Assembly: GCF_020733705.1 (NCBI RefSeq)
Contig: NZ_JAJFZM010000001.1
Location: forward strand, 1,674,001 to 1,738,000
Direction: 5' to 3'
DNA: 64,000 bases
DNA from: Nocardia australiensis
GTDB taxonomy: Bacteria; Actinomycetota; Actinomycetes; Mycobacteriales; Mycobacteriaceae
The notes beneath the pieces are model-generated. The model saw only the letters and a list, made by a program, of their open reading frames with translations, was not told where the DNA came from and made no database searches. The position numbers were made by a program, and so were the translations under genes. Position 1 is the first letter of the stretch. Every line of letters starts with the position of its first letter. Below, in pieces: positions 56,794 to 64,000 of the stretch.

Positions 56794-59700
56794 CTATCCG
56801 CGTTCTCGGATCGGGTCGGATTTGGCTCGGCCGCTCCGGGATTCGACGGTGACGCCGATGGTGGCCGGGGTCGCGGTGGGGTCGTGGGGGGTGAATCTTT
56901 CCAGGGAGCCCCAATCTCGGGTCCAGTCGCGGTCGAGGTAGGTGGGGATGGTTTCGGATTCGAGCAGTAGGCCGGTCCAGCCGAGGGGGCCGCCGCCGAT
57001 GTCGTCCTGCCAGGCGTTGGAGGCGTCGGAGCCGACGCGGTCGGGCAGGATGCGCCAGTCGGGGACCTCGGCGACCCCGTCGTGATGGTCGAAGGGGCGC
57101 TGGCAGGGGAAGGAGAGGCCGACGTGCCAGTCGAGCAGGACCGGATCATTGGATCCGACAACGGAATTCAATGTTGTCAGCCTGGGCAGGCGTGGCGGGG
57201 TGACGGCCAGCCATTGCTTCTGGGTGATGTCGTTGTCCGCGGCGACCAGACGCACCGCGTTGACCCCGGGTGGCAGCTGGTCCAGCGGGACACGCAGATT
57301 GCGCCATGACGGCGCCGGGCCGATGTCGAGCGGGTTCACCGAACCGATGCCGGTGACCGCGCCGTCCGGGCCGCGAGTGCCGTATTCCAGGCGAAGTTCC
57401 TGGCCGTAGGTGAGGACGCCGTCGTGATCGATCGAGCGGATTCGGCCCGCGGCGGTGATCGCGAGGACCCGGTATGCGGGGTCGTTGCGCATGCTGTCGG
57501 TGAGGTCGAGGTGATACCACTGCGAGGTGAGCTGCGCCTGCTGCTGATCGGTGTCCTGATAGCTACCCATGACCGGCGTCCGTCCCGAGTCCAGTCCGAA
57601 CGGCAATGCCACTGTGCTGCCGTTGATTCCGGGTTCCTGGCTGGTGCCACCACCGGTGCCGGCGCCGGTGGTCTTGGTGGTCTTGTTCTTCGATTCGGTG
57701 TTGACCGAGTTCGCGCCGCCGGTCACGGTTTCCTCGGCATCGGCGGTGAGATCGCTCGCGACACCATTGGGCGTGAATCCCTTTGATTCCGCGGACAATC
57801 CGTCGGCGGGCGAGCCCGTGAACGGCTGTAGCAGTGAGTCGGCGGTGTTCGTCTCCACCAGCACCTCGTTCGCCAGCGCGCACGTATTGCCCGACAGCGA
57901 TTGCAGATTCGATTTGGCGATCGAGTATGCCGGGTACTGGGTGACGGCCGCCTTCGCCAGCGAGGCGACCTCGAACAGCACCAGGATCGCCGCCGCGATG
58001 GTCAGCGGTGCCGAGGCGAAACGATCGAAACGCGTTGGGCCGCCGTCGCGGGGACGGCGATACGGCTCGCGATAATGCAGCCATACCGCGACAACCAGCG
58101 CCACACCCGCGAGCCCGAGGAACAGAGTCGAGATACCCTTGCCCGCCACCAGTGGTGCCTTGTCCCACCACGGCACGCCGTAGCTCGAGACGTACCACCA
58201 GCCATTGGAGCCGGTGAACGTGATCGCGAGCAGGAACAATATCGCCGACGCGAACAATGCCCGGTTGCGCGGCACGCGAATTCCCTCGCTGCCCACCGCG
58301 ACCGCGGCGAGCGCGGCCAGCGAACCGGCCAGTCCGGCGTACACGCCGAAGTGGTGGGTCCACTTCGTCGGTGTGAACATCATCAGCAGCAGCGATGCGA
58401 ACACAATGCCGAGAATGCGCACCGACGGCCCGCGTGAAGTCCCCGGAATCCGTCCCTTGCGCAGCACCTGCAGCACGCAGACCAGCAGGCACAGCAGCAT
58501 CACCAGGACGCCGAAACGGCGGGCGAGCGACCCGTCGGGCGACAGCGCCAGCAGCGAATCCCAGCGGGTGCGCTCATCGAACCAGGCCACATTCGGTCCG
58601 ACGACGGTGCGGACCCGGGTGGCTTCCATGACCGTTGCGAGTGTCTGATCGGCGAAAACCACTATCAGCACCAAGGCGCCGGCGGCCAGCCCGGGCGCGA
58701 TGAGCGCGGCGTAGCGGAAGAATGCGCCGAGGCGCGAGGCGCTTCGCGCCCCGCCGAGCGTGCCCGCCGCGTCTCGTGCCCGTCGAATGATGATCTGTAG
58801 TACCGGCCGTGAACCGGCGATCAACGCGGCGATGCAGATGAGCCCGGTCGGCCCCGCGGCCAGCGAGAACGCCGCGATCAGCACCGCGACGGCGGCGGGG
58901 AGCAGCCGGCCCGTCGCAATGGCGCGTTCGATCGAGCACCAGGTCAGCAGCGCGCCCGCGGCGATCAGCGGCTCGGGGCGCAGGCCATTGTCGTAGGGCA
59001 GCCAGAAGGCGAGGAAGACCAGCCCGGCCGTCCACAGCGCCACCCTGTTGCGCCGGACACGAGCGCCCAAGCGGGGCAGCACTTCTCGGCTGATCACCAG
59101 CCAGCACACGATGCCCGACAGCAGCGCGGGCAGCCGCATCCATGGGCTCGCGTCCGAGATCCGGGTCATCCAGGCGAGTACCTCATATGACCAGCCGAAC
59201 GGCGCCTCGGGTACGCCGAACCATCGGTAGTAGTTGGCCATGTACCCAGCGTGTTCGGAAGCCCGCGCCATATTGAGGATGTAGCCGTCATCGGAGGTAT
59301 TGGCGCCGATGAAATGCCAGATCGCGAGGACACCGAGCACAACGCCGTCGGCCATGGTGAAGCGCCACCAGTGTGCGGGCAAGAAGCGGCGGGGACGCCT
59401 GCCGTCGGCGTTGTCCAGCAGGTGCAGCGCGATCAACGCGACGATCGTGAGTACGGCCGCGGCGATCATCGCGCCCAGCTTCAGTGCCGAAGGGGTGGAG
59501 GAGAAGCGCGAGTCGATATCGGCGTGCAGCCGGGCACCGTCCACTTGTGCGGCATCGAGATCGGTGAACACCCCGACCACCTGCGGCCGGATATCCCGGC
59601 CGACGGTATTGCGAAACGGTGTGCCGTCCTTGCGTTCGGCCCCGGTGAATTCGGCCGTCGTGGCGGACGCGGTCGAGGTGACCGTGATCGTGTCGCACCC

Positions 59701-60075
59701 GGCGATCTCCTCGACCGGCGCCGAGAGCAGCGGAACGTCGTGCAGGATGAGCGAGAGCACGCCGTCGTTCACCGAGACGACCAGCCCCTTGGCCGTCGCC
59801 TGGCCGGAAGCCTTCGGCACGGTCGAGAGCAGCGTGCCCGGCGCGCCGTCGCGCACGACCGCACACGGCAGCGTCGCGCTGAGCCGCTGCGGCACATAGG
59901 ACACCAGCGGAGCCTCGACGCTGCTGGCCCCGGCCTGGGGCCAGTCCAGCGTCGCCTGCTCCTGGTGCACCGGCAAAAGCGGTGTGAGCAGCGCCAGCAC
60001 GAATCCGAGAAGCCCGGAGACGAGGGCGATCAAGCGGTTACGGGTGAACGCTGCAGAAGATCGGTCCGGTCGCAC
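56794..60075 (-). CDS. Arabinosyltransferase, Emb family (leftward copy)
   Basis: 1093 aa, same architecture as the convergent copy: a signal-anchor span, an extracellular loop, the catalytic pair Asp262/Asp263 in ANTSDDGYILNMAR, about 13 spans, and the C-terminal carbohydrate-binding domain (NGSTVALPFGLDSGRTP, GLSFPCQRPFDHHDGVAEVPDWRILPDRV). Met269 lines up with EmbB Met306, and the surrounding stretch HAGYMANYYRWFG reads much like mycobacterial EmbB. A Thr/Lys/Gly-rich stretch lies near residue 790. The GTG at 60075 is 36 bp after the preceding GT-C gene, in line with an aftA-GT-C-emb operon. Confidence 0.93.
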   Translation of the reverse strand: MRPDRSSAAFTRNRLIALVSGLLGFVLALLTPLLPVHQEQATLDWPQAGASSVEAPLVSYVPQRLSATLPCAVVRDGAPGTLLSTVPKASGQATAKGLVVSVNDGVLSLILHDVPLLSAPVEEIAGCDTITVTSTASATTAEFTGAERKDGTPFRNTVGRDIRPQVVGVFTDLDAAQVDGARLHADIDSRFSSTPSALKLGAMIAAAVLTIVALIALHLLDNADGRRPRRFLPAHWWRFTMADGVVLGVLAIWHFIGANTSDDGYILNMARASEHAGYMANYYRWFGVPEAPFGWSYEVLAWMTRISDASPWMRLPALLSGIVCWLVISREVLPRLGARVRRNRVALWTAGLVFLAFWLPYDNGLRPEPLIAAGALLTWCSIERAIATGRLLPAAVAVLIAAFSLAAGPTGLICIAALIAGSRPVLQIIIRRARDAAGTLGGARSASRLGAFFRYAALIAPGLAAGALVLIVVFADQTLATVMEATRVRTVVGPNVAWFDERTRWDSLLALSPDGSLARRFGVLVMLLCLLVCVLQVLRKGRIPGTSRGPSVRILGIVFASLLLMMFTPTKWTHHFGVYAGLAGSLAALAAVAVGSEGIRVPRNRALFASAILFLLAITFTGSNGWWYVSSYGVPWWDKAPLVAGKGISTLFLGLAGVALVVAVWLHYREPYRRPRDGGPTRFDRFASAPLTIAAAILVLFEVASLAKAAVTQYPAYSIAKSNLQSLSGNTCALANEVLVETNTADSLLQPFTGSPADGLSAESKGFTPNGVASDLTADAEETVTGGANSVNTESKNKTTKTTGAGTGGGTSQEPGINGSTVALPFGLDSGRTPVMGSYQDTDQQQAQLTSQWYHLDLTDSMRNDPAYRVLAITAAGRIRSIDHDGVLTYGQELRLEYGTRGPDGAVTGIGSVNPLDIGPAPSWRNLRVPLDQLPPGVNAVRLVAADNDITQKQWLAVTPPRLPRLTTLNSVVGSNDPVLLDWHVGLSFPCQRPFDHHDGVAEVPDWRILPDRVGSDASNAWQDDIGGGPLGWTGLLLESETIPTYLDRDWTRDWGSLERFTPHDPTATPATIGVTVESRSGRAKSDPIRERG

Positions 60076-60111
60076 GGGGGTGATGCTATCTACCGTTGCC
60101 CGCGATCCCCG

Positions 60112-61959
60112 CTACCGCAGCGCCCGAACGTCCCAGAGCCACACATCGTCGACCGGTTTCGGCTCGGTACCGAGCAGTTGCGTCACGGTCGAGCGCAATA
60201 CGGCGGAGTTGCGCGAAGGCGGCAGGACCAGCACGTCTGCCTGCCAGAATTCGAGGTCTTCGCGGGCTTGGGCGCGGGTGGTGTCGTCGATCGCGGGCAC
60301 GACGCCGGTGTCCTGCGCCCTGACGAGTAGACCGGCGGTCGGCCGGATCTCCGGCCCATAGATGCCCTTCTTCGTCGCGACGATCGGGCCGACGAAGTAG
60401 CCCCCGGCGAGCGGGAAACCGAAGTTCGCGTCGGCCTGCCAGCGCAGCGCTCGCGCGTCGGGCGGCCACGGCGGCGGAACCATCACCACCGAGCCGTCGT
60501 CGACGAAATTCCGCACCGTCGCGTCGGCGAAGAATTCGGGTGTCGGCGGACGTTCGACGACCGGCAGAATGGTCGGCACCAGCGGCAGCAGCGCCATCGT
60601 GAGGGCCGCGAACCAGGCCAGCGGCGTCGGGTCGCTTGCCGAGCGCTTCCACGCCGCGAGCGCGCGATCGGTGGCCAGTGCGAGCACCACCGCGATGGCC
60701 GGGACGGCGGCCATGGTGAGCCGGGTTTCCAGCACCGAATTGAGCAGCGGAATCTTCTCGGCCCAGCGCCATGGCAGTTCGATCCCGGTGGGTTGCTTGC
60801 CGAACGTGGCGACCGCGCCGAGCGAGAGCACCCCGAACACCGCCATCACCGCGACGGCCGCGCGAACCACCCGCTGCCGCCACAGCCACACCACGGTCAC
60901 GGCCAGCAACAGCAGCAGCGGCCAGCCAAAGTAGGCGTTCTGCTCGGTATCGTTGATCGCGACGTACTGTCCCGGCGCGAATATGCCGCCGAGAGATTCC
61001 GACGGGAACTGCACGATCGCCTTCAGGTCATTGCCCACCGGTCCGTGATCGATGGAGCGGTAACTCTGCGGCCCGAAAAACTGCCACCACAGCGGTATTT
61101 CGGTGAGCATCAGGGTGATCACCGCGGCCAGTGCGACTGTCGGAAGCAGCGTGCGCAGTGCGCGCAAACCGGTGCGCGGTGTGTGCAGGTAATACACAAC
61201 GGCGAACAGTCCGAACGCGAGCGCGAAGATCAGCAGCGGTTCTTCACCGAGCGCGATCTGTGTCGCGACAAGCAGGCCGAGCGCTACCGCATCGCGAATA
61301 CGCCTGCGCGGCTTCCCTTTTTCTGTCTCGCCGCGTCGTGCCAACCGGATGAGCAGGCCCGCGATAATCGGAAGCAGCGTCAGCGCGACAAAATTTGGAT
61401 GCGCATTGGCATGCGAAATCATCGCGGGGGCGAATCCACAGAACAGTCCACCGATGGCGGCGGCGAACCGGGAGTCGACGAGCTCGCGGGAAATCAGCCA
61501 GTACCAGGCCAGCGCCGTCGTGCTCAGCCCGAGCGTGAGTACCAGCACGAAGGTGACCGTCGGCCCGAACAGCAGGGTGACCGGCGTGAGCGGCACTCCG
61601 ACCCCGAACATGGCCGTGTTGGCCATCATGTTCACCCCGGCCGGGAAGTTTTGCAGATTCGTGCCCAGCGGGTTCTGCAAATGTGCCACCGAATGCGCGG
61701 TGACCGCGAAGAACCATTCCCACATGGTCTGGTCCTGACCGCTTTTGATCAGGTACCCGCTCTGTGTATTGCGCCACTGCCCGGACAAAACCGTGACGGC
61801 CAGCGCGAGATATCCGACCGAAACGATCAGATCGCTGCGATCGACCCGAATCCGCGGCAGTCTGCGTTTCTCGACCAGCGTCCGCTGGTCCGGTAGAGAC
61901 ACGTCCGGTGTCGTTTCTCCTGATTCGACGCCAGAAGCAGCACGTGTATCAACCCGCAA
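60112..61959 (-). CDS. GT-C-like integral membrane protein of unknown specificity
   Basis: 615 aa with about 12 predicted spans and a C-terminal soluble domain (residues about 470-615). It has the fold pattern of membrane glycosyltransferases, but I do not recognise a named family; the first loop includes QWRNTQSGYLIKSGQDQTMWEW. TTG 61959 is chosen because GGAGGAG lies 9 nt upstream; GTG 62004 is the alternative. Its place between aftA and emb, where mycobacteria have no such gene, suggests a role in arabinan or another decaprenyl-linked glycan. Confidence 0.75.
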   Translation of the reverse strand: MRVDTRAASGVESGETTPDVSLPDQRTLVEKRRLPRIRVDRSDLIVSVGYLALAVTVLSGQWRNTQSGYLIKSGQDQTMWEWFFAVTAHSVAHLQNPLGTNLQNFPAGVNMMANTAMFGVGVPLTPVTLLFGPTVTFVLVLTLGLSTTALAWYWLISRELVDSRFAAAIGGLFCGFAPAMISHANAHPNFVALTLLPIIAGLLIRLARRGETEKGKPRRRIRDAVALGLLVATQIALGEEPLLIFALAFGLFAVVYYLHTPRTGLRALRTLLPTVALAAVITLMLTEIPLWWQFFGPQSYRSIDHGPVGNDLKAIVQFPSESLGGIFAPGQYVAINDTEQNAYFGWPLLLLLAVTVVWLWRQRVVRAAVAVMAVFGVLSLGAVATFGKQPTGIELPWRWAEKIPLLNSVLETRLTMAAVPAIAVVLALATDRALAAWKRSASDPTPLAWFAALTMALLPLVPTILPVVERPPTPEFFADATVRNFVDDGSVVMVPPPWPPDARALRWQADANFGFPLAGGYFVGPIVATKKGIYGPEIRPTAGLLVRAQDTGVVPAIDDTTRAQAREDLEFWQADVLVLPPSRNSAVLRSTVTQLLGTEPKPVDDVWLWDVRALR

Positions 61960-62051
61960 AACGAACTTCTCCTCCAAAAGGCTTGAACCAGCTGCCCAAA
62001 GCACCCAACCACTCTATGAACACCCTGACAAGTGGTAGCGCGAGGAGATCT

Positions 62052-64000
62052 TTACCGGTTGACGGTGATGAGGGTGAACGGTCCGATGTCGGTGCTGGTG
62101 AAGGCCGGGTCGGTAAAGAGTTTCTTGGGGAAGCTCACGGTGTACCGCTTGACGTTGGGGTCGTTGGGGTAAACGTCCTTGGCCAGGCGCAGGGTGTAGT
62201 CGTCGCCGCTGCGGCGGAACAGGAAGGCGTCGGGGGCGCGCCAGGGGCTCGCGGCGAGCGCGTCGAGCATGGCGTGCGAGGAGTCCAGCTTGCTCCATGC
62301 CTCGATGGTCGCGGCGCGACCGGCGAAGTCCGCCAACGGGTTCGCGTAGTGCGAGGTGAGGCCCTGGAAGCCGTAGTAAGGGTAGAACGAAAGGAAGCTG
62401 GTGTCGGCGGTGAGGACCACCGTGTCCGAGCGTGGTCGTCCGGTCTGCGCGAGCAGCGCGGCATCCACCTCGCGATAATTGGACACCGCTGATGGGCTGC
62501 GCTTATCGGCGCGCTCACCGTTGCCGTCGGTATCGGTGTAAGCGGTGGTGATTTCCGATGCGAGCACATGCGGAATGTTCTGGGTGAACGCGAGCGCGCC
62601 GACAGTGGCGACGACGATCACCGCGAGCCGGAACCGACCCGGCTCATTGAATGCCTGATACACCGCCCGCGCGCCCTCTACGAATCCGAACGCGCCCGCG
62701 GCGGCGAGCAGCACCAGTAGCACCGGCTCCAAACGGAAGGAAAGCAATGTGGTGCCCGCGGCGGTCGCGGCCATGGACAACAGCGACCACAGATAGATCG
62801 CCACCACGCCGATACCGAGTGACTGGGCCCGTCGAGACGACCCGGCCCGGACCACCAGCCATACGATGCCGATCAGGCACAGCGCGCCGCGCAGCGAGAA
62901 TTCCGCCATCGGCAGCGGTAATTCGGAGCCCGCTTCGGGGAGATAGTGGAATGCCGTCCCGGAACTGGGGATGCTGCCACTGAGCATCTTCAGCAGGAAT
63001 GGCAGATAGACCGTCAACGCGACGACTCCGGCGATCGCCGCGATCACGACCAGCCGGACCAGCAGGGCGAGCGCGGCGCGCCACACGGGAGCATCGCCGA
63101 CCGCTTCGGCCGTCGTGGTGCCACGCGAACCGGTGGCAGCGCGCCGCTCGCGCACGGCGAGCCAGGCGGCGAGCAGCCCCATCAGCCCGACGGTGAACGC
63201 CGCGAATCCGAAATACAGCGTGTAAAACGTGGCGGACAGGCCGAGGAACAGGCCGACGCCGATCACCGCGCCCCACCCGTCTGCCGTCGCACGCTGGATG
63301 CTGTGCTTACGTGGCCGGTAGAGCGCACCCCACGCGAGCACGAAGGCGGGCGGTACCAGCACGATGATCACCGCGCTATATGCCTCCGGCGAGGCGTATG
63401 CCACGGTCATAGCGGTGACCGCGGCGGTTACGCCGATCGCCCAGTCCGCGCGAATCAGCTTCGACCACAGCACAAGTGAGATGACCGACGCCACCGCGAG
63501 AGATCCGATCGCGTAGGGCTTGAACGCCTCCCAGCCGTCCATCCCGAGCACGTTCGCTACGCGCCCACCGATCCAGAACCATCCGGCCGGGTAGAACGGC
63601 GGCAGATCGGCGTAGGTCATATCGTGCAGTGCCGGGCTGTCGGTGAGCCTTGTCAAGTACTCGGTACGGAACTCCTGATCCACCGAGACACCGAACAGAT
63701 ACAACTTGGTAGCGGCCAGCGGCAGGCCGAGGGTGACGGTGACGAATGTCGAAATCCCTGCCCACGACAGCAGTTTCGCCGCCCACGGCCAGCGCCGAGT
63801 ACGGATGAGTCCGATCGCCACCGCCACCATGACCGCGGCGGCGACCTGCCCGACCGTGGTCAGCGCGCGTGTCACATTCGACGAGTTGAACGCGGGCCAC
63901 TGCACCATCGAGAACGCCACCAGCCCAACGGCCGCCACGATTGCGGCAACCACGGCGGCGAGCACCGCCTCGCCGATGCCCGAGCCGATATGCCGGGCTG
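62052..64000 (-). CDS. aftA: Galactan 5-O-arabinofuranosyltransferase AftA (5' end outside window)
   Basis: At least 649 aa are visible; the frame is open to the window edge, so the true start lies beyond 64000 (a GTG at 63965 is internal or alternative). AftA adds the first arabinofuranose to galactan and primes arabinan. The GT-C signature block LYLFGVSVDQEFRTEYLTRL and DMTYADLPPFYPAGWFWIGG match M. tuberculosis Rv3792 closely, as does the C-terminal LAKDVYPNDPNVKRYTVSF. About 11 spans precede a short soluble domain. It heads the leftward emb unit. Confidence 0.94.
   Translation of the reverse strand, partial: ARHIGSGIGEAVLAAVVAAIVAAVGLVAFSMVQWPAFNSSNVTRALTTVGQVAAAVMVAVAIGLIRTRRWPWAAKLLSWAGISTFVTVTLGLPLAATKLYLFGVSVDQEFRTEYLTRLTDSPALHDMTYADLPPFYPAGWFWIGGRVANVLGMDGWEAFKPYAIGSLAVASVISLVLWSKLIRADWAIGVTAAVTAMTVAYASPEAYSAVIIVLVPPAFVLAWGALYRPRKHSIQRATADGWGAVIGVGLFLGLSATFYTLYFGFAAFTVGLMGLLAAWLAVRERRAATGSRGTTTAEAVGDAPVWRAALALLVRLVVIAAIAGVVALTVYLPFLLKMLSGSIPSSGTAFHYLPEAGSELPLPMAEFSLRGALCLIGIVWLVVRAGSSRRAQSLGIGVVAIYLWSLLSMAATAAGTTLLSFRLEPVLLVLLAAAGAFGFVEGARAVYQAFNEPGRFRLAVIVVATVGALAFTQNIPHVLASEITTAYTDTDGNGERADKRSPSAVSNYREVDAALLAQTGRPRSDTVVLTADTSFLSFYPYYGFQGLTSHYANPLADFAGRAATIEAWSKLDSSHAMLDALAASPWRAPDAFLFRRSGDDYTLRLAKDVYPNDPNVKRYTVSFPKKLFTDPAFTSTDIGPFTLITVNR

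Noticed and set aside
56794..56920. Extended start for the small minus-strand protein at 56914
   Set aside because: It would overlap the emb 3' end and encode a Pro/His/Arg-rich, non-conserved stretch.

Overview
The window comes from a high-GC, mycolic-acid-producing actinomycete, most likely Nocardia or a close relative. From about 17.1 kb onward it carries the cell-envelope locus in the same order as Mycobacterium tuberculosis Rv3813c to Rv3792. In order these are: HAD phosphatase, PGRP amidase, glf, glfT2, PAP2 phosphatase, ubiA (DPPR synthase), aftB, antigen-85-type mycolyltransferases, cutinase-like lipase, fadD32, pks13, accD4, emb arabinosyltransferases and aftA. Assignments are by my reading of motifs and synteny; no database search was run.

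Layout. (1) 0-8 kb is an accessory segment. It holds an SDR protein, two back-to-back insertion sequences with target duplications, a broken SDR gene fused against a TetR gene, a fatty-acid hydroxylase with its FCD/GntR regulator, and an orphan zinc-ribbon protein. (2) 7.4-17.0 kb is a leftward oligopeptide ABC operon: two permeases, a fused double ATPase, three tandem paralogous lipoprotein binding proteins and a small membrane protein, most joined by 4-bp overlaps. (3) 17.1-25.1 kb holds envelope and regulatory genes: a membrane protein with a Pro/Tyr-rich tail, the HAD phosphatase, a PGRP amidase with an LGFP-like tail diverging from a SpoIID/LytB protein, and a TipAS-type protein that has lost its MerR DNA-binding domain. 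(4) 25.1-32.2 kb is the galactan/arabinan operon glf-glfT2-PAP2-ubiA-aftB, interrupted by a 4 x 77-bp tandem repeat. (5) 32.3-39.6 kb is an expanded mycolyltransferase array: three simple Ag85-type genes, one decayed copy and one LGFP-repeat copy. (6) 39.6-40.2 kb is a gene-free stretch with 115-bp repeats and a very long hairpin. (7) 40.2-52.3 kb runs DUF732 lipoprotein, cutinase, F420-type oxidoreductase, fadD32, pks13, accD4. (8) 52.3-64 kb holds a cyclophilin and two emb genes that converge on one perfect hairpin, then an unassigned GT-C-like membrane protein and aftA, which leaves the window.

Functionally, AccD4 supplies carboxylated acyl-CoA, FadD32 activates the meromycolic chain, and Pks13 condenses the two into mycolate precursors. 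The Ag85-type enzymes transfer mycolates onto arabinogalactan. That polymer is built by Glf/GlfT2 (galactan), UbiA plus the PAP2 phosphatase (decaprenyl-phosphate arabinose precursor), and AftA, the Emb proteins and AftB (arabinan). The most unusual features are the decayed mycolyltransferase, the 77-bp array straddling two essential-pathway genes, the 39.6-40.0 kb repeats and hairpin, the HTH-less TipAS gene, the triplicated binding proteins, and a 35-bp promoter-like module shared between two envelope loci.
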